Assembly (NCBI RefSeq): GCF_900167455.1
Contig: NZ_FUWJ01000006.1
Span: forward strand, 186,001 to 250,000
Direction: 5' to 3'
Length of the DNA stretch: 64,000 bases
From: Enhydrobacter aerosaccus
GTDB taxonomy: Bacteria; Pseudomonadota; Alphaproteobacteria; Reyranellales; Reyranellaceae
Part shown: piece after piece, positions 26,369 to 35,658 of the stretch
Layout of the letters: every line of letters begins with the position of its first letter
How positions within the stretch are numbered: the first letter of the stretch is position 1
Position numbers and translations under genes: made by a program
The notes under the pieces: generated by a model
What the model saw: the letters and a program-made list of their open reading frames with translations, nothing else
Databases searched by the model: none
Told to the model about the DNA's origin: nothing

Positions 26369-26375
26369 AAGGAGG
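26369..26375 (+). promoter_or_regulatory. Ribosome binding site that fixes a TTG start
   Basis: AAGGAGG lies five bases before TTG 26381. This identifies the TTG as the start of binding-protein gene 3. A start further upstream at 26294 would place a non-signal-like sequence ahead of the NRRGFIGG signal motif. Confidence 0.8.
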
Positions 26376-26380
26376 AAACG

Positions 26381-27601
26381 TTGAAGACAAACAGGCGTGG
26401 TTTCATCGGTGGCGTTTCGGCTGCCGCCATTATATCGTCCTCGAATTTCGCGTTCGGCCAGAAGAAGTACGACGAGGGTGCTTCCGATACCGAGATCAAG
26501 ATCGGCCATTGTTGCCCCTATAGCGGACCGGCGTCGGCCTATGGCGTGATCGGCAAGGGGCACCAGGCCTTCTTCAAGGCGCTGAACGATGCCGGTGGCA
26601 TCAATGGTCGGAAGATCAACTTCATTACGCTCGACGATGGTTATTCACCACCGAAGACCGTCGAGGTCGTGCGCCAGCTGGTGGAGCAGGAGAAGGTGCT
26701 CTGCCTCTTCAACACACTCGGCACGCCGACCAACACGGCGATCCACAAGTACGTCAATCAGAAGAAGATCCCGCATCTCTACGTCTCGACCGGTGCGTCG
26801 AAATGGGGCGATCCGAAGCACTTTCCGTGGACGATGGGCTACCAGCCCGACTACCACACAGAAGGCGCGATCTACGCCAAGCATGTCTTGGCGACGGTCA
26901 AGGACGCCAAGATCGGCGTGCTGATGCAGAACGACGATTACGGCAAGGACTACTGGGATGGCTTCAAGGAGGGGCTTGGCAAGGAAGCCAACCGGGTCGT
27001 CAAGCACGTCACCTACGAGGTGACGGATCCGACCGTCGACTCCCAGATCATTCAGCTCAAGGACAGCGGTGCGAACGTCTTCTTCAATATCGCCACGCCG
27101 AAGTTCGCCGCCCAGGCGATCCGCAAGGCGGGCGAGATCGGCTGGAAGCCCGCGCAATACCTCAACAATGTGTCGGCCTCGGTCGCCTCGGTGATGAAGC
27201 CGGCCGGCTTCGACAACAGCCAGGGCGTCATTACCGCGAGCTACCTGAAGGATCCGACGGACAAGCAGTGGGACGATGCGGCCGACATGAAGTCCTGGCG
27301 CGCCTGGATGGCCAAGAACATGCCGGGCGCCAACACCGGAGACGCCAATTACGTCTTCGCCTATTCGGTGGCCTCGCTGATGGTCGAGACGTTGAAGCGC
27401 TGCGGCGACAACCTCACCCGCGAGAACGTGATGAAGCAGGCGGCCGGCTTCCAGAAGCTGCAACTGCCTCTGCTGCTGCCCGGCATCACCATCAACACGA
27501 GTGCGACGGACTATTATCCAATCCAGGCGGTTCAGCTCTCCCGTTTCAAGGGCGAGACGTGGGAGCTGTTCGGTGACGTCATGCATGCCGAGAGCAGCTG
27601 A
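26381..27601 (+). CDS. ABC transporter substrate-binding protein, LivJ type (paralogue 3 of 3, TTG start)
   Basis: 406 residues from TTG 26381, chosen by the AAGGAGG five bases upstream and because it places the Tat-like signal KTNRRGFIGGVSAAAIISS at the N-terminus, matching paralogue 2. The fold and segments are those of LivJ: PYSGPASAYGVIGKGHQAFF, LDDGYSPPKTVEVVRQ, LMQNDDYGKDYWDG. The last 30 or so residues are identical in protein to paralogue 1, but the codons differ at many third positions. That points to selection on the protein rather than recent gene conversion. It likely shares the livGFHM permease with its paralogues. Confidence 0.92.
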   Translation: MKTNRRGFIGGVSAAAIISSSNFAFGQKKYDEGASDTEIKIGHCCPYSGPASAYGVIGKGHQAFFKALNDAGGINGRKINFITLDDGYSPPKTVEVVRQLVEQEKVLCLFNTLGTPTNTAIHKYVNQKKIPHLYVSTGASKWGDPKHFPWTMGYQPDYHTEGAIYAKHVLATVKDAKIGVLMQNDDYGKDYWDGFKEGLGKEANRVVKHVTYEVTDPTVDSQIIQLKDSGANVFFNIATPKFAAQAIRKAGEIGWKPAQYLNNVSASVASVMKPAGFDNSQGVITASYLKDPTDKQWDDAADMKSWRAWMAKNMPGANTGDANYVFAYSVASLMVETLKRCGDNLTRENVMKQAAGFQKLQLPLLLPGITINTSATDYYPIQAVQLSRFKGETWELFGDVMHAESS

Positions 27602-27624
27602 GCCCAGGCTCTCGGAAAGGAAAA

Positions 27625-27650
27625 GGCCGCCGCAACCCGGCGGCCTTTTT
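27625..27650 (+). terminator. Terminator after binding-protein gene 3
   Basis: 8-bp stem GGCCGCCG/CGGCGGCC (27625-27632 with 27638-27645), then TTTTT. It lies in the convergent gap before the second EF-hand gene. Confidence 0.88.
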
Positions 27651-27656
27651 GCTACC

Positions 27657-28145
27657 TCAACGGTCGACGCTGGCGGGCTGCGCCTGCGCGGGGCGCCGGC
27701 GCAGCGCCTGGCGGCATTCAGCCGTGTCGATGCGGCCATCCTTGTTGAGATCGCAACGTGCGAAGTTGCGGGTCGCCTGGCTCATGAACTCGGCCTTGGA
27801 AACATAGCCGTCCTTGTCTGTGTCGAGTCGCTGGAAGTAGGCTGCCTGGCGCTGGACCTGCCGGTCGCTTGGCAGCACGTTCCCGTCCGTGCTGGGCGCC
27901 CGAGCGAACAACTCGTCCCGGCTGAGCCTGCCGTCCTTGTTGGTATCGAGCTGCTTGAAGCGCGTGTCCTGACCCGTCTCCCACTCGGTTCGATCGACGA
28001 CGCCATCGCCATTGGCGTCGTAGCGCATCACGCCTGTGGCTTGTCCGTTCGGCGAAGTGCGCGCAGAGGGCTGATTGTCTGGGGCGGCGAGGGCTGGCAT
28101 CGCGAGAAGCAGGGCCGCGGCGGCTATAGGGATGAATTTCGGCAT
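27657..28145 (-). CDS. Exported EF-hand calcium-binding protein (four EF loops)
   Basis: 162 residues. The signal peptide is MPKFIPIAAAALLLAMPALA. Four EF-hand loops follow: DANGDGVVDRTEW, DTNKDGRLSRDEL, DTDKDGYVSKAEF and DLNKDGRIDTAEC. All carry the acidic residues and the central Gly expected for Ca2+ binding. The tail is Arg/Pro/Gln rich. It is a likely periplasmic Ca2+-binding protein of the CREC/calmodulin-like bacterial kind. It is convergent with binding-protein gene 3 and divergent from glutathione reductase. A larger relative lies at 18823-19899, on the other side of the liv block. Confidence 0.9.
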   Translation of the reverse strand: MPKFIPIAAAALLLAMPALAAPDNQPSARTSPNGQATGVMRYDANGDGVVDRTEWETGQDTRFKQLDTNKDGRLSRDELFARAPSTDGNVLPSDRQVQRQAAYFQRLDTDKDGYVSKAEFMSQATRNFARCDLNKDGRIDTAECRQALRRRPAQAQPASVDR

Positions 28146-28283
28146 CTGGTGGCATCCTAAAGTGGTATCAGGATACGGAAATACACGTTCCGGTTCCCTT
28201 ACTTGCCGCTTTAAGGGCCGATATAGTCTGACACGCGACCGAATTAAGGCCGTGTTGAGGTTTTGTTCTCGGGGCTTCCCGCC

Positions 28284-29672
28284 ATGGCGTACGACTACGA
28301 TCTATTTGTCATCGGTGCCGGTTCCGGCGGGGTGCGGGCTTCGCGCATCGCCGCAGGTCATGGCGCTCGCGTCGGCATCTGCGAGGATTATCGCGTTGGT
28401 GGCACCTGCGTGATCCGGGGCTGCGTGCCAAAGAAGCTGCTCGTATACGGCTCGAAGTTTGCGCACGAATTCGACGACGCGGCGGCCTACGGCTGGTCGC
28501 TCGGCGAGCGCACGCATAGCTGGTCCGTGTTGCGCGACAATGTCCAGCAGGAAGTCGATCGCCTGAACGGCGTCTATCTGCGCCTGCTCGAGGGCGCTGG
28601 CGTCAAATTGCATATGGGGCGCGGCCGGCTGCTCGATCGCCATACCGTCGAGGTGGGCGGAGAGACTTTCACGGCCGACAAGATCCTGGTCGCGACCGGC
28701 GGCCGGCCCGAGGTGCCTCCGATCCCCGGGCATGAATGCGCCATCACCTCCAACGAGGCCTTCCATCTTCCCGACCCACTGCCTCGGCGCATCACCATAG
28801 TGGGCGGCGGTTATATCGCCGTCGAGTTCGCCGGGGTCTTCAACGGTCTCGGTTGCGAGGTCGATCTGGTGTTGCGACGGGACCGCGTGCTGCGAGGGTT
28901 CGATGAGGAATGTCGTACGTTCGTGCATGAGGCCCTGGCGAAGAGCGGCATCCGCATGCGAACGGAAACCCAGATCGTCGGCATCGAGTCGGCGAACGGC
29001 AAGGCGCCGTTCCAGCTCCGCACGGGCAATGGCGCGGTGTTCGAGACAGATTTGGTGATGTATGCGACCGGCCGCGTTGCCAACACGGCTGGCATTGGCC
29101 TCGAGAAGGTCGGCGTGCAGTTGGACAAGGCTGGCGCTATCGCCGTCGATGAATGGTCCAGGACCACCTGTGAGAATATCTGGGCGGTGGGCGACGTCAC
29201 GGACCGTATCAACCTCACGCCGGTCGCGATCATGGAAGGCCATTGCTTTGCCGACACGGTATTCGGCAACAGGCCGCGCAAACCCGATCATCGCAACGTA
29301 CCGTCAGCGGTGTTTTGCCAACCGGAGTTGGCGACGGTCGGTCTGACGGAGGAAGAGGCTTCGCGCACGCTGGGCAAATTGCGTGTCTACACGGCGGCGT
29401 TCCGACCGATGAAGTACACGCTGACCGGGGGTGAGCAGCGGACCTTCATGAAGCTGATCGTCGAGGCGGCCACCGACAAGGTCGTCGGCGTCCACATGGT
29501 CGGTGACGACGCGGCGGAACTGATCCAGGGCCTCGCCGTCGCGGTCAAAGCCGGTGCAACGAAGGCGCAGTTCGATGCGACGGTCGGTATCCATCCCACC
29601 GCCGGTGAGGAGTTCGTCACCATGCGGACGGCACGGCCTGAACCCGCCCCGCGGAAAGTGGCGGCGGAATAG
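28284..29672 (+). CDS. gor: Glutathione-disulfide reductase
   Basis: 462 residues. FAD-binding GAGSGGVRASRIAA opens the protein, and the redox-active disulfide motif is GGTCVIRGCVPKK. The NAD(P) Rossmann motif is VGGGYIAVEFAGVF. Further FAD contacts are in WAVGDVTDRINLTPVA. The C-terminal dimerisation domain ends with GIHPTAGEEFVTMR, containing the catalytic His-Glu pair. Cytoplasmic; it reduces GSSG with NADPH. The GC-IRGCVPKK form (rather than LNVGCIPSK) supports glutathione reductase over dihydrolipoamide dehydrogenase. ATG 28284 is preferred over the ATG at 28263. Confidence 0.95.
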   Translation: MAYDYDLFVIGAGSGGVRASRIAAGHGARVGICEDYRVGGTCVIRGCVPKKLLVYGSKFAHEFDDAAAYGWSLGERTHSWSVLRDNVQQEVDRLNGVYLRLLEGAGVKLHMGRGRLLDRHTVEVGGETFTADKILVATGGRPEVPPIPGHECAITSNEAFHLPDPLPRRITIVGGGYIAVEFAGVFNGLGCEVDLVLRRDRVLRGFDEECRTFVHEALAKSGIRMRTETQIVGIESANGKAPFQLRTGNGAVFETDLVMYATGRVANTAGIGLEKVGVQLDKAGAIAVDEWSRTTCENIWAVGDVTDRINLTPVAIMEGHCFADTVFGNRPRKPDHRNVPSAVFCQPELATVGLTEEEASRTLGKLRVYTAAFRPMKYTLTGGEQRTFMKLIVEAATDKVVGVHMVGDDAAELIQGLAVAVKAGATKAQFDATVGIHPTAGEEFVTMRTARPEPAPRKVAAE

Positions 29673-29774
29673 GGGTAAAACCGCCGCGCGTGCCATCTGG
29701 CCTTTTATCCACAGCGCGTATAGGTTCACCCACCCCGAAAGGCCCGTCTCGGCCATGGGGAGCAGGAGGATGAG

Positions 29775-31211
29775 ATGACCGCGATTCAGGGCCCGTCTCC
29801 GATGGCCGCGAAAGCGCAGTCCCGCAGTTCAAGTGCCGCCGACTGGACACCGACCAGCTGGCGCAGTCGGCCGGCCCTACAGATGCCGGTCTATCCGGAT
29901 GCGTTGACCCTGGCGAGCGCCGAGGCGCGGCTGCGCCGCTATCCGCCGCTGGTGTTTGCCGGTGAGGCGCGGAAGCTCAAGGCGGCACTGGCGAAGGTGG
30001 CTGCGGGCGAGGCGTTCCTGCTGCAGGGCGGCGACTGCGCCGAGAGCTTCCTCGATTTCAGCGCCAACAACATCCGGGACACGTTCCGCGTGCTCCTGCA
30101 GATGGCGGTTGTGCTCACCTACGGCGCCGGTGTGCCGGTGGTGAAACTTGGCCGCATGGCGGGACAGTTTGCGAAGCCGCGCTCCTCGCCGACCGAGACG
30201 GTGAACGGCGTCGAGCTGCCGTCCTATCGCGGTGACAACGTCAACGGTTTCGAATTCACCGCCGAGGCGCGCCGTCCCGACCCGGAACGGATGGTCCAGG
30301 CCTACAACCAGTCGGCCGCGACCTTGAACCTGCTACGGGCCTTCGCCCAGGGTGGCTACGCCGACCTGCACGAGGTCCATCGCTGGAATCTCGATTTCGT
30401 GCGCAGTTCGCCGGCTTCCGCCCGCTACCAGGATCTGGCGGCCCGTCTCGACGAGACATTGAATTTCATGGCCGCCTGCGGTCTCAACTCCGCGACGACC
30501 CCGCAGATTGCCGAGACCGACTTCTTCACCAGCCACGAGGCGTTGCTGCTCCAGTACGAGGAAGCGCTGACGCGTGTCGATTCCACTTCGGGCGACTGGT
30601 ACGACTGCTCGGCCCACATGCTTTGGATCGGCGATCGGACACGCCAACCCGACGGCGCTCATGTCGAATTCCTGCGCGGGGTGCGTAACCCGCTGGGCTT
30701 CAAGGCAGGGCCGTCGCTCTCGATCGACGATACGTTGCACCTGCTTGAAATCCTCAATCCGGCGAACGAGCCCGGACGGATCGTGATGATCGTCCGCATG
30801 GGTGCCGAGAAGGTGGCCGACAAGCTGCCGGCCCTGGTGCGCGCGGTGAAACGGTCCGGTCATTCCGTGGTGTGGTCATGCGATCCCATGCACGGCAACA
30901 CCATCACGGCCACCAACGGCAAGAAGACCCGTCGGTTCGATGCCATTCTGAGCGAGGTGAAGGACTTCTTCGCCGTGCATCGCGCCGAGGGGACGCATCC
31001 GGGCGGAGTGCATTTCGAGATGACCGGCCAGGAAGTGACCGAATGCATCGGCGGCGCCGTCGATATCACTGTCGAGAACTTGACAGAGCGCTACGAAACG
31101 CAATGCGATCCGCGTCTCAATGCCAGCCAGGCGCTCGAGCTTGCCTTCCTGCTGGCTGAGCAACTCAAGGCCGAACGGCTGCAAATCCAGAGGGCCCGCG
31201 CCGCCAGCTGA
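29775..31211 (+). CDS. Class II 3-deoxy-7-phosphoheptulonate (DAHP) synthase
   Basis: 478 residues, the class II (plant/Mycobacterium-like) type. The N-terminal [19 protein letters not shown] is typical. Active-site segments include [35 protein letters not shown] and [30 protein letters not shown] is near the C-terminus. It condenses phosphoenolpyruvate and erythrose-4-P in the first step of the shikimate pathway. The SD AGGAGGATG overlaps the ATG region. No other shikimate gene is adjacent, and the next gene begins 92 bases on. Confidence 0.95.
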   Translation: MTAIQGPSPMAAKAQSRSSSAADWTPTSWRSRPALQMPVYPDALTLASAEARLRRYPPLVFAGEARKLKAALAKVAAGEAFLLQGGDCAESFLDFSANNIRDTFRVLLQMAVVLTYGAGVPVVKLGRMAGQFAKPRSSPTETVNGVELPSYRGDNVNGFEFTAEARRPDPERMVQAYNQSAATLNLLRAFAQGGYADLHEVHRWNLDFVRSSPASARYQDLAARLDETLNFMAACGLNSATTPQIAETDFFTSHEALLLQYEEALTRVDSTSGDWYDCSAHMLWIGDRTRQPDGAHVEFLRGVRNPLGFKAGPSLSIDDTLHLLEILNPANEPGRIVMIVRMGAEKVADKLPALVRAVKRSGHSVVWSCDPMHGNTITATNGKKTRRFDAILSEVKDFFAVHRAEGTHPGGVHFEMTGQEVTECIGGAVDITVENLTERYETQCDPRLNASQALELAFLLAEQLKAERLQIQRARAAS

Positions 31212-31303
31212 TCGAGGCGTCGAGGCCGGGGAGGGCCCACCATGCATCCGATACGTCCGGCGCGGTCCAACGCGCCGTCTGAGCAGAGTTGGGGGATCTG
31301 ACG

Positions 31304-32452
31304 ATGGCGCATCCTGCCAACGGCGAGATCGAGCGTTACACCGATCACTACTTCAATCGGACGAAGCAGGTAGTCGGCAAGTTCGGCGACAGCCGCGTGA
31401 CCTATGCCATCTTCATGCGGCGGCCGGTCGTGTTCGCGCCGCGGCTTGCGCTCGATTGGCTGACCCAGACGGTCAAGGAACGTGGCACCGCCGTCGAGAT
31501 CGATTTGCGTTACGCCGAAGGCAAATGGGTCGGCGCCGGCGAACCGATGATGTATGTCACCGGCTCGTTCTATCATCTGGTCGATCTGGAAACGATCTTC
31601 CTGCAGAAGCTGGGACCGGCCTGCGTGGCTGCCTACAATGCCTGGACTATGTGCGCCGACATGCCGAAGGCGGCCTTCCTCGCCATGGATGCGCGCCATT
31701 GCGCCGGCCGGGAAATGGCCGAGATGATGGCCTATGCGGCGTCGGTCGGGTCTGCCCGGGCCAAGCGCAAGGTCGGGGCGATCGGCTTCATCGGCAACGC
31801 CACGCACGCCACCGCCCATTTCTTTGGTCGTAACGAAGGTCTGGGAACGATGCCGCATGCCCTGATCGGCTATGCGGGCTCGACGGTGCGTGCGGCGGAG
31901 ATGTTCCACCAGACATTTCCTGACGAACCGATGACGGTCCTGGCCGACTATTTTGCGCGCGAGATTTCCGATTCGCTGGAAGTCTGCCGGCGGTTTCCCG
32001 ATCTCGCCGCCAAGGGCATGCTGTCGTTCCGCCTGGATACGACCGGCGGCCGCTATATCGAGGGCCTCGATCCGGCCACTTCCTACGCGGTGCTGGAACG
32101 TTTCTCGCCTGAATCGATTCGCGGTTATCGCAGCGAAGAAGAACTGCGCTACCTCGTCGGCACCGGCGTGTCGGCGGCGGCGATCTTTCATCTGCGCGAC
32201 CAGCTCGACCGGGCCGGGTTCACCGCGGTGAAGATCGTCGCATCGTCCGGCTTCGGACCGGCGAAGTGCCGTATCATGGCCGAAGCGAAGGCGCCAATCG
32301 ACGTGGTCGGCACCGGCTCGTTCCTGCCCTCGAACTGGACCGAGACCTATGCCACGGCGGATATCGTCGAATATGACGGCCAGAAGCGCGTGAAGGTCGG
32401 TCGCGAGTTCCTGCATCGGGTGCGGGACGGCAAGGCCAGCCTTCCGCTCTGA
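31304..32452 (+). CDS. Nicotinate phosphoribosyltransferase-like protein
   Basis: 382 residues from ATG 31304. It resembles the NAPRTase/COG1488 fold: TDHYFNRTK near the N-terminus, VTGSFYHLVDLET, GFIGNATHATAHFFGRNEG, GTMPHALIGYAG and a late VVGTGSFLP segment. The stretch that normally reads R-x-DSGD in nicotinate phosphoribosyltransferases is SFRLDTTGGRYIEG here (residues 241-254), so the phosphoribosyl-binding motif is altered. NAPRTase makes nicotinate mononucleotide for NAD salvage; whether this variant does so is uncertain. It lies 12 bases before the GST gene. Confidence 0.78.
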   Translation: MAHPANGEIERYTDHYFNRTKQVVGKFGDSRVTYAIFMRRPVVFAPRLALDWLTQTVKERGTAVEIDLRYAEGKWVGAGEPMMYVTGSFYHLVDLETIFLQKLGPACVAAYNAWTMCADMPKAAFLAMDARHCAGREMAEMMAYAASVGSARAKRKVGAIGFIGNATHATAHFFGRNEGLGTMPHALIGYAGSTVRAAEMFHQTFPDEPMTVLADYFAREISDSLEVCRRFPDLAAKGMLSFRLDTTGGRYIEGLDPATSYAVLERFSPESIRGYRSEEELRYLVGTGVSAAAIFHLRDQLDRAGFTAVKIVASSGFGPAKCRIMAEAKAPIDVVGTGSFLPSNWTETYATADIVEYDGQKRVKVGREFLHRVRDGKASLPL

Positions 32453-32464
32453 GCGGGGAGAACA

Positions 32465-33094
32465 ATGCTCAAACTCTACTATGCTCCCGGAGCGTGCTCG
32501 ACCGCGTCGCATATCGGCCTGGAGGAAAGCGGCGCCAAGTACGAGGCCCAGGCGCTGTCCTTCGCCAAAGCGGAGCAGAAGACGCCCGAGTACCTCAAGA
32601 TCAACCCTCGCGGGCGCGTACCGGCGTTGGTGGTCGAGGAGGGCACGATCGTCGAGAATACGGCGATCCTGAATTATATCGCGGCGAAGTATGCGCCGCA
32701 GCTGATGCCCAAGGATCCGGTCCAGCATGCGCGGGCGATTTCCTTGATGGCGTGGTTCTCCAACACGGTCCATCCGGCCTTCACGCATATCAATCGGCCG
32801 GAACGCTTCGCGTCCGATGTGTCGGTCCACGAGGCTCTCAAGGCGACAGGGCGCGAGAACTTCTTCGCTGCTCTGAAGGAGATCGATGGCCTGCTGGCTG
32901 GCAAGCAATGGATCATGGGTGACCAGTTCACTGTCGTGGACGGTTACGCACTTGTCTTCTATGGCTGGGGGAAGCGCATTGGCCTGCCGATGCAGGAACT
33001 CCAGAACTATACGCGCTGGAAGGATCGAATGCTTGCCCGACCCGCCGTGAAGCGCGTCGTGGAACGGGAACAGAGCATCCTGCTGACGCCCTAA
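32465..33094 (+). CDS. Bacterial (beta-class-like) glutathione S-transferase
   Basis: 209 residues. The N-terminal thioredoxin fold opens MLKLYYAPGACSTASHIGLE, with C11 at the catalytic Cys position of beta-class GSTs. Next come the cis-Pro motif RGRVPALV and ENTAILNYIA, where Glu-Asn/Thr contacts glutathione. The all-helical C-terminal domain has FTVVDGYALVF, the N-capping box region. It conjugates glutathione to electrophiles or reduces disulfides. It is co-directional with the NAPRT-like gene and the MFS gene that starts seven bases later. Confidence 0.92.
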   Translation: MLKLYYAPGACSTASHIGLEESGAKYEAQALSFAKAEQKTPEYLKINPRGRVPALVVEEGTIVENTAILNYIAAKYAPQLMPKDPVQHARAISLMAWFSNTVHPAFTHINRPERFASDVSVHEALKATGRENFFAALKEIDGLLAGKQWIMGDQFTVVDGYALVFYGWGKRIGLPMQELQNYTRWKDRMLARPAVKRVVEREQSILLTP

Positions 33095-33100
33095 AGCTGC

Positions 33101-34303
33101 GTGGTCCCGCGGTACGTTTTCCCGGCTTACCTCGCCGGGCTCGGCAGCTGGTTCGTGCCGATGGGCATCCAGATGGTGCTGTTCCCCTGGCTGGTGGCCG
33201 TCGTCCTGCGCCTCGATGCGTTCGCCGTCGGCGTGGCCCAGGCGGCGATCATGGCCCCGTCACTTCTGTTCCTTCCCTTGGGAGGGCTGATGGCCGATCG
33301 CGGCAATCCGCGTCGGTTGCTGCTGCGCTATCACCTGGCCTATGCGATTCCGCCCGTCGTGTTGGCGGTGGTCCTGTCCCAGGGCGGCCTCAGCTACGCG
33401 CTGCTGATCGCCTACGCGCTCGCGGCCGGTTCCATCAGCGCTTTCGCTGTGCCGACACGCGATACCCTACTGCCCGCTGTGTCGGCGGAGGTCGGACTGC
33501 CACGAGCCGTCGCCCTTGCCACGGCATTGCAATTCGCCGGGCAACTGGTCGGCATCGCCTGCGCCTCGTCTGCCGATCGGCTGGGGCCGGCACCGCTTCT
33601 CCTGCTTCATGCGGTTCTGGTTCTGGCCGGCGCAGCCTTCGTATGGTGGTTGCCCGATCCGGCCGCCCATACTGTGAAGGAGAAGCAGGGATTCTGGCGC
33701 AGCGTCGGCGAGGGACTGTCGGTCGCGGCCAAGACGGAGCAGATCTGGCCGGTACTGTTGCTCAATCTCGGTGTGGGGATCTTCTATGTCGGGCCGTTCA
33801 TGGCCGTCCTGCCGCTCGCTGTGCGCGATCATTATGGTGGCGGCGCGTTCGATCTCTCGTTGGTCAGTTTCGCCTTCTGGGCGGCGACGATCGTGGCCAG
33901 CATCGCCTTTGCAGCCCTGGCGCGGCGGCTGACCCTGCGCGGACGTCTCATTGGATGCGCCGTCATGACGGGTGCGCTCGTCCTCCTGCTGCTGTCGATG
34001 CTGCCGCCGTTCCCGATTTTCGCCGCGCTGAACTTCGTCTGGGGGATCGGCGCCGGCATTACGATGACTCAAAGCCGGACCGTGGTGCAGATCGTCGCGC
34101 CGCCGACGCATCGGGCGAGGCTCATGTCGCTGTTTCAGCTCGGACTTGGCGGCGGCGGGCCGATCGGCGCCTTCCTTACTGGCGCGATCTGCGCCGTCTG
34201 GGGCATTCGGGCGGCCATGATGATACCGGCCGCGGCCATGATCCTGTTGATCGCCGTGGTCCTCGTCCAGTCACGGCTGTGGGTGATGCGGACAGTCGAA
34301 TAG
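33101..34303 (+). CDS. MFS transporter
   Basis: 400 residues, about twelve transmembrane helices in the major facilitator fold. The loop after helix 2 is GGLMADRGNPRRLLL, the MFS motif A. A central cytoplasmic loop (KEKQGFWRSVGEG) separates the two halves. The GTG at 33101 is the start, six bases after the GST stop; no good SD is seen. The substrate is unknown, and drug or metabolite efflux is the usual role for this type. It is convergent with hemA, four bases apart. Confidence 0.85.
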   Translation: MVPRYVFPAYLAGLGSWFVPMGIQMVLFPWLVAVVLRLDAFAVGVAQAAIMAPSLLFLPLGGLMADRGNPRRLLLRYHLAYAIPPVVLAVVLSQGGLSYALLIAYALAAGSISAFAVPTRDTLLPAVSAEVGLPRAVALATALQFAGQLVGIACASSADRLGPAPLLLLHAVLVLAGAAFVWWLPDPAAHTVKEKQGFWRSVGEGLSVAAKTEQIWPVLLLNLGVGIFYVGPFMAVLPLAVRDHYGGGAFDLSLVSFAFWAATIVASIAFAALARRLTLRGRLIGCAVMTGALVLLLLSMLPPFPIFAALNFVWGIGAGITMTQSRTVVQIVAPPTHRARLMSLFQLGLGGGGPIGAFLTGAICAVWGIRAAMMIPAAAMILLIAVVLVQSRLWVMRTVE

Positions 34304-34307
34304 CTGG

Positions 34308-35531
34308 CTATTCGGCCGCGGCACGGCGGCCAAGGCCCAATGTCTGCCAGACGTCCTGCAAGGCGGAGACGAGGTAAGCCATGTGCTCGTCCGTGTGCAA
34401 CGGCGTCGGAGTCAGCCGCAGCCGCTCCGTACCGCGTGGCACCGTCGGGTAGTTGATCGGCTGGACATAGATGTCGTGGCGATCCATCAGCAGGTCGCTG
34501 GCCTGCTTGCACAAGGTGGCGTCGCCCACGGAGACCGGCACGATGTGGGTGGCAGACGGCATGACCGGCAAGCCGGCCGCGGCCAGCCGCCGCTTCAATG
34601 TGGCCGCACGTTCCTGATGACGCACGCGCAGCTCCGGATGGGAGCTGACATAGCGGATGCTGGCCGCCGCGGCCGCGGCGATGGCTGGCGGCAGCGAGGT
34701 GGTGAAGATGAAGCCCGACCCGCAGGAGCGGATGAAATCCACGGTGGCCGCGCTCGACGCGATGTAGCCGCCGACGACACCAAAGGCCTTGGCAAGCGTG
34801 CCCTGCACGATGTCGACCTTGTCGAGGACATCGTCGCGCTCCGCCACGCCTGCGCCGCGGTCTCCGTACATGCCGACAGCGTGGACCTCGTCGAGATAGG
34901 TGAGGGCGCCATAGCGGTGTGCGAGATCGCAGATGTCGCCGATGGGTGCGACGTCGCCATCCATGGAATAGACGGATTCGAAAGCCACGATCTTCGGCGT
35001 GCTCGGATCGGCGGCCGCCAGCAACTCCTCAAGATGATGCAGATCGTTGTGGCGGAAGATCTTCCGCACCGCCCCCGAGTGCCGGATGCCGGCGATCATC
35101 GAGGCGTGGTTGAAGGCATCGGAATAGAGCTCGCAGCCGGGCAGAAGGGCGCCGAGCGTCTGAAGCGTCGTCTCGTTGGCGACATAACCCGAGGTGAAGA
35201 TCAGGGCGGCGTCCTTGCGATGCAGCGCGGCCAGTTCCTGCTCGAGGGCGGTATGGAAGGTATTGGTGCCAGAGATGTTGCGGGTTCCCCCGGCGCCTGA
35301 ACCCTGGGCGCCGATGGCGGACTGCATGGCGTCGAGCACGACCGGATGCTGGCCCATGGCCAGATAGTCGTTGCTGCACCAGACCGTGACGTCCTTCGCT
35401 GGCCCGCCTTCGCGATGAAACCGCGCGCGTGGAAAGGCGCCGACGATGCGCTCCAGCTCCGCGAACACGCGGTAGCGACCCTCGTCGCGCAGTCGATCGA
35501 GATGGCCAGTGAAAAAGGCTTCGTAATTCAT
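34308..35531 (-). CDS. hemA: 5-aminolevulinate synthase
   Basis: 407 residues, an alpha-oxoamine synthase with fold-type I PLP. It opens [20 protein letters not shown]. Other segments are [37 protein letters not shown] and [12 protein letters not shown], with the PLP-binding Lys at residue 248, the number known in the Rhodobacter enzyme. It condenses glycine and succinyl-CoA to 5-aminolevulinate, the alphaproteobacterial (C4) entry to haem synthesis. An FNR/FixK-type palindrome lies 81 bases before the start, so low-oxygen control is likely. Confidence 0.96.
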   Translation of the reverse strand: MNYEAFFTGHLDRLRDEGRYRVFAELERIVGAFPRARFHREGGPAKDVTVWCSNDYLAMGQHPVVLDAMQSAIGAQGSGAGGTRNISGTNTFHTALEQELAALHRKDAALIFTSGYVANETTLQTLGALLPGCELYSDAFNHASMIAGIRHSGAVRKIFRHNDLHHLEELLAAADPSTPKIVAFESVYSMDGDVAPIGDICDLAHRYGALTYLDEVHAVGMYGDRGAGVAERDDVLDKVDIVQGTLAKAFGVVGGYIASSAATVDFIRSCGSGFIFTTSLPPAIAAAAAASIRYVSSHPELRVRHQERAATLKRRLAAAGLPVMPSATHIVPVSVGDATLCKQASDLLMDRHDIYVQPINYPTVPRGTERLRLTPTPLHTDEHMAYLVSALQDVWQTLGLGRRAAAE

Positions 35532-35611
35532 CTGTCTGTCTCTGCCGCCGATCCTAGTGGGCTTCCAATACTGCCTATATCCGTATTTTCGTCGCGGAGC
35601 AGGTGGGCGCC

Positions 35612-35625
35612 TTGACCAATGTCAA
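35612..35625. promoter_or_regulatory. FNR/FixK-type box upstream of hemA
   Basis: TTGACCAATGTCAA is a perfect TTGAC-N4-GTCAA inverted repeat, matching the FNR/FixK/NnrR family site (TTGAT-N4-ATCAA) at the key TTGA/TCAA positions. It is centred 87 bases from the hemA ATG. Control of hemA by FnrL or FixK-type regulators is known in several alphaproteobacteria. Confidence 0.7.
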
Positions 35626-35658
35626 TAAGGCGCAGGTCTCGTTGCGAGTCGTTCTCAA

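Noticed and set aside
26381..27601. Recent gene conversion between LivJ paralogues 1 and 3
   Set aside because: The C-terminal proteins are identical, but codons differ at many third positions, so shared selection explains it better.
31091..32908. A 605-codon open frame on the - strand
   Set aside because: It is antisense to the NAPRT-like and GST genes and has low-complexity, His/Arg-rich translation.
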